DNA of 64,000 nucleotides from Prorocentrum cordatum (lineage: Eukaryota; Sar; Dinophyceae; Prorocentrales; Prorocentraceae). Shown here piece by piece: positions 61,043-64,000 of this stretch (position 1 is its first letter; the number at the start of each line of letters is the position of its first letter). Under the pieces are notes generated by a model. The model was not told where the DNA came from. It saw only the letters and a program-made list of their open reading frames with translations, and did not search any database. The position numbers and the translations under genes were made by a program. The DNA lies in contig CAUYUJ010018888.1 in assembly GCA_963575745.1 (NCBI GenBank), forward strand, positions 129,017 through 193,016. Direction: 5' to 3'.

Positions 61043-63566
61043 CGGGGGCAGGCGGGCGCGCCGGCGGCGCTCGCTTGCGAAGAGAAGCCGAATACCGGCC
61101 TCCTCGCTACATACGTTGGCCGCGCTGAGGCCCGAGAGGAAAAATATCATTCAAAATGTCTTGTCATCGAAGATATTCGCACAGCTTGCGCTGAACTCCG
61201 AACCCGTGGATATATATGCGACCGGATTACCCATAATGAGGTAATGACTTCAACTGGAACACAGTATTTGGGAAATTTGTTGGCAGGAGACTACAATATG
61301 TTGTGGGTGGCCACACCCTCTGATTGGTACGTTCGTACTCCAGGAAAGAGGGCGGGACCACATTATCAACGTATACAAAATCTCCTGATCAAAGCGCGTG
61401 CTCTGAGAATGCAGATAGTTATCCTGGGGCCACCCGGGTATTTCTGGAAACAGGGTCCGATCAAAGATGTTATCGAAGATTTGAAGCTAAGCATTATACG
61501 AATGAGACTCTGTCATTTCGGTATCAAGTTTGACCGCTCCAGTAAATATCCCAGTGGTTCTTATATACAAGTTGCTACATCTTGTCCTCATATACCGATA
61601 AACTTATGGAAATGCACTTGTGGCTCACACAAAGAGCATGATTTGGATTGGTATGGCCAAGATCAGCAACGTGCCGAGCTTCGGCATAAAACTTTGGCTA
61701 TCATTATTGCACGCTTCCTTGATCAACTCAATAAAGCCAACATGATCAGGAATGAGCGGAGTGCGGTACACCTCAGTGTGTGTACTCGCGTTGACAAAAA
61801 GATAAGACACTACGTCCAATGTCCACAAAAGGGCCCTCAATGGGACCATGTTGTTCGTAGAGTCACGACCGACCTGGACACGAATAAGATCGTTCAAGAT
61901 ATCAAAATCCAGGATCAGCCGACTGGGTACAATTATGTAGCTCCATTACCTGATGGGGTTACAAACATCAGTACTCGGTTATACTGGGAGCCTCCGGCTC
62001 CAGTTCTTCACGGCGATGGTGAGTCGCGAAGGCCACGCCCAAAGCGTGTGACGATCGTCGATGACGATCGGTCTCCTCCCCCTTCGATTGAGCGTTGCCA
62101 AACGCGACCCACCAACTTTCCTGAAATTCCGCCATTTCCTGACTTAACAGCGGATTCCTCCGCAGCTGATCTCTCCGCGGAAACTGCGTTGCCCACTGAT
62201 GCCAGGATAAAACAGAAAGAAAAGCAGAAAGCTGACAAAGAGGCCGGCATCAAACCGAAGAAAGTCCCGAAGAAAGTGGAAGACGGTAACGACGACTGTG
62301 GAGAGGACCTCAAAGGACTTGACTGCTCCACATATTTCAACGACGTTCCTCTTGACGACTCGGACTCGGACAGCGAATCAGAGGACATCTTCACGATGTT
62401 ACCGGCGGGGCAACCCGCTGACTCACATGCTGATGTCTTCTCGATGGTCCAGTCATTATGCTACGGCAGAAACAATCAAGTGGACATGCTTGAATTATGT
62501 GGGGGCAAGGGTGGTATTTCCATATTAGCCTTCAAGAGGGGACTCTCGTCAGGCGGGAACCTTGACAAGATATCTATGGTTGACCTTGGAAACTCGGAAG
62601 TACAAAGAGCAGTCCTCCACTACCTCAAGACTTGCTTTGTTAAGATCACGATTCTGCAGCCAAGCTGCAGAACTACTGGACTTCCCTCCTATTTCAACGC
62701 ACAGGTCAATCATGATACGTGGCTTAAACACCACAAAGAGGACCTGCCTCACATCACGTTCTGTGGAACAGTCGCTTTACTACAAGACGACCTAAGACGT
62801 TTCTTTCTCAGGGAACAACCAATGGGCACGTGGGTGGATGAGATCCAGCCATGGAAGGAACTGGCACAACGCAAGGTCACTTGCAAAACGATTATTGATC
62901 AGTGCACGACTGGTCTCAAAGATTCATTTGGACAATACATCCGCAAGCCAACACAGATGATGGCAAACAAAGAAGAGTTGTTGGCACCTTTCAGAGGCAA
63001 GCGTTGTCCAGGTAATCATGTGCACGCCAATGCTAGCAACAAAGAACTAGCAAGGGCGGCACAGTATACCTACAGAATGCAGTCACTGATCGTTGATGCG
63101 GTGCAAATCGCCAAAGATCTGTTTGCTTACGGTTGCGATCCATTCGCGAATCGCGAACGCAGCTATGCGTTCGTAACAAACAGTGCTGGCTACGACTTGG
63201 ACGACCCAACAATCCGGAGACACCCAAACGGAGAAATCTGGCGACCACCACCTGGCGGTCTTGGGTGCCCTGGCTGTGTGGACAACAACTACAAGCAATC
63301 ACCAAAGCACAGCAGGGATCCGAAGATGTGTCGGTGGGATGATGTTGAACCGTATTACTGGGACTGTCCAAGCTGTAAGAAGGAATATCAGAAGAGCAAT
63401 CCTCACCACACCAAGATATCTGGCCAATGCAGATTCGCCGAAAAAGGGAAGCTGCCAGATAACTTTGGCCAGCCGCGCCCGGCGGGGCAAGCCGCTCCTG
63501 CGGCGCCAGCCGCGGAAGCGGCTCCAGTCGCAGAAGCGGCGCCAGCCGCAAAAGCGGCGCCGGCCG
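52155..63566 (+). repeat. About 40 copies of the hairpin 14-mer GCGGGGCCACCCGC in coding sequence
   Basis: General form GCGGN-NNNN-N'CCGC. Examples start near 52155, 53119, 54062, 54449, 54476, 55320, 56116, 56150, 57733, 57751, 58270, 58925, 58940, 59508, 59544, 60597, 60619, 60865 and 62406. Most encode A-G-x-P-A, but copies at 52155, 52284, 57506 and 60925 fall in other phases or have 15 bp. Variants GCGGA...TCCGC (59397, 60976) and GCGGC...GCCGC (55370, 63496) keep the stem paired. Confidence 0.9.
61040..61078 (+). promoter_or_regulatory. Candidate stop-codon readthrough signal (UGA-CGG plus stem-loop)
   Basis: The only stop between the two polyprotein parts is TGA followed by CGG. Five nucleotides after the stop, 61048-61059 pairs with 61067-61078 to give a 12-bp stem (ten Watson-Crick pairs, two G-U) with a 7-nt loop. 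UGA-CGG or UGA-CUA with a downstream structure is the known type II readthrough arrangement of several RNA viruses. The frame continues open for 943 codons after the stop. Confidence 0.72.
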
Positions 63567-63871
63567 CGAGAGCGCGCATACGCGCGCCTAGGCCGCCACG
63601 GCCTGGCGAGGGCGATCCAACCGCAGGCGCCAGCAGCCATGACATCACCAGAGCCGAAGGGGCTAATGGTGCAACACTGGCGCTGGCAGCTCTGACGATC
63701 ACCGTAGACTGCCACAAGTTGCAGCAAGGCGCGGACGCATGGAGGGAGGAGATCCTCCACCACCGCCGCAGCCTCAAGCAGAGCCGAGGCCAAGGCCAAG
63801 GCTCCCTGATTGGACTCGCTTCGACGTTCAGCTCAGCCTCCAAAACCTGCGCAGCTTGGACCCAGCTGTAG
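61043..63871 (+). CDS. Copia-like polyprotein part 2: tandem Rossmann/methyltransferase-like modules
   Basis: In the same frame as part 1, open from the codon after the TGA; the first ATG is 201 bp later (61244), but the protein-like sequence starts before it (KCLVIEDIRTACAELR), supporting readthrough. Two related modules are seen: about 61160-61740 (MLWVATPS, MQIVILGPPG, HIPINLWKCTCGSHKEH) and about 62480-63120 (MLELCGGKGGISI, ITILQPSCRTTG, IIDQCTTGLKD, RCPGNHVHAN). The LELCGGKGG loop resembles a class I methyltransferase SAM-binding motif. A cysteine/histidine cluster follows (CPGC..CPSC..HH..C). The conserved sequence then continues in the -1 frame. Confidence 0.8.
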   Translation, partial: RGQAGAPAALACEEKPNTGLLATYVGRAEAREEKYHSKCLVIEDIRTACAELRTRGYICDRITHNEVMTSTGTQYLGNLLAGDYNMLWVATPSDWYVRTPGKRAGPHYQRIQNLLIKARALRMQIVILGPPGYFWKQGPIKDVIEDLKLSIIRMRLCHFGIKFDRSSKYPSGSYIQVATSCPHIPINLWKCTCGSHKEHDLDWYGQDQQRAELRHKTLAIIIARFLDQLNKANMIRNERSAVHLSVCTRVDKKIRHYVQCPQKGPQWDHVVRRVTTDLDTNKIVQDIKIQDQPTGYNYVAPLPDGVTNISTRLYWEPPAPVLHGDGESRRPRPKRVTIVDDDRSPPPSIERCQTRPTNFPEIPPFPDLTADSSAADLSAETALPTDARIKQKEKQKADKEAGIKPKKVPKKVEDGNDDCGEDLKGLDCSTYFNDVPLDDSDSDSESEDIFTMLPAGQPADSHADVFSMVQSLCYGRNNQVDMLELCGGKGGISILAFKRGLSSGGNLDKISMVDLGNSEVQRAVLHYLKTCFVKITILQPSCRTTGLPSYFNAQVNHDTWLKHHKEDLPHITFCGTVALLQDDLRRFFLREQPMGTWVDEIQPWKELAQRKVTCKTIIDQCTTGLKDSFGQYIRKPTQMMANKEELLAPFRGKRCPGNHVHANASNKELARAAQYTYRMQSLIVDAVQIAKDLFAYGCDPFANRERSYAFVTNSAGYDLDDPTIRRHPNGEIWRPPPGGLGCPGCVDNNYKQSPKHSRDPKMCRWDDVEPYYWDCPSCKKEYQKSNPHHTKISGQCRFAEKGKLPDNFGQPRPAGQAAPAAPAAEAAPVAEAAPAAKAAPAARARIRAPRPPRPGEGDPTAGASSHDITRAEGANGATLALAALTITVDCHKLQQGADAWREEILHHRRSLKQSRGQGQGSLIGLASTFSSASKTCAAWTQL

Positions 63872-64000
63872 TGCAGCGAGAACTCCGCAAACTCCACTTG
63901 AGATGGTTTCATGCCAAGGAGCCAAAAATGCGGATGATTCTAACTAAGGTTGGTCTGGGTGAAACCCGTTTGAGTCTGATCAAAGGCATTTGCGACTCGT
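63667..64000 (+). CDS. Copia-like polyprotein part 3: pre-integrase region (partial)
   Basis: Open to the window edge in the -1 frame relative to part 2. It encodes a proline-rich linker and then VVQRELRKLHLRWFHAKEPK and MRMILTKVGLGE, resembling the start of the HHCC pre-integrase zinc domain of copia Pol. Both frames are open for ~205 bp (63667-63871), so the exact shift point is not visible. Integrase, reverse transcriptase and RNase H are expected beyond the window. Confidence 0.7.

Noticed and set aside
1-64000. tRNA, rRNA or other structural RNA genes
   Set aside because: None recognised by eye; a covariance-model scan would be needed to exclude them.

Overview
The window is nuclear DNA of a dinoflagellate. 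The strongest evidence is a perfect 22-nt copy of the dinoflagellate spliced leader at 34937-34958. Supporting this are a conserved gene whose inferred introns all start with GC or GA and end AG|G, very long repeat-filled introns, and dispersed short elements with terminal inverted repeats like the 'introners' known from Polarella and Prorocentrum. The species cannot be named from the sequence.

Layout. 1-11.3 kb is repeats: a ~103-bp satellite (722-2056), a ~1-kb composite repeat present three times (3.84-7.01 kb), triplet microsatellites and small inverted-repeat elements. 11.32-50.64 kb holds one + strand gene, a class II histone deacetylase. Twelve short exons (about 1.15 kb of coding sequence) can be joined in phase across 39 kb, with every catalytic motif present. 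Its introns carry a 3.5-kb foldback around a palindrome array (18.0-21.6 kb), an intronless two-repeat ORF with one PD-(D/E)XK-like site (29.04-30.30 kb) behind a decayed spliced leader, and a SL-tagged LINE (34.94-41.85 kb) in a (CTC)n tract. The LINE ORFs encode a zinc protein, then endonuclease, reverse transcriptase and RNase H, with two frame breaks.

51.2-64.0 kb is the 5' part of a large Ty1/copia-like LTR retrotransposon that runs off the window. Its first ORF (51890-61042) encodes membrane segments, a Gag-like region, a CCHC knuckle, a domain matching the RNA 2'-phosphotransferase KptA/Tpt1 with all four catalytic-type residues, a RING-H2 finger and an aspartic protease. It ends at a single TGA in the readthrough context UGA-CGG followed by a 12-bp stem-loop, and the same frame stays open for 943 codons. 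A -1 shift then leads into the pre-integrase zinc region. About 40 copies of a 14-bp hairpin motif, with compensatory stem changes, are spread through this coding sequence.

The exons and element ORFs are + strand; no convincing minus-strand protein gene, rRNA or tRNA was recognised. Most long open frames in this GC-rich, triplet-repeat-rich DNA are artefacts and are left out.
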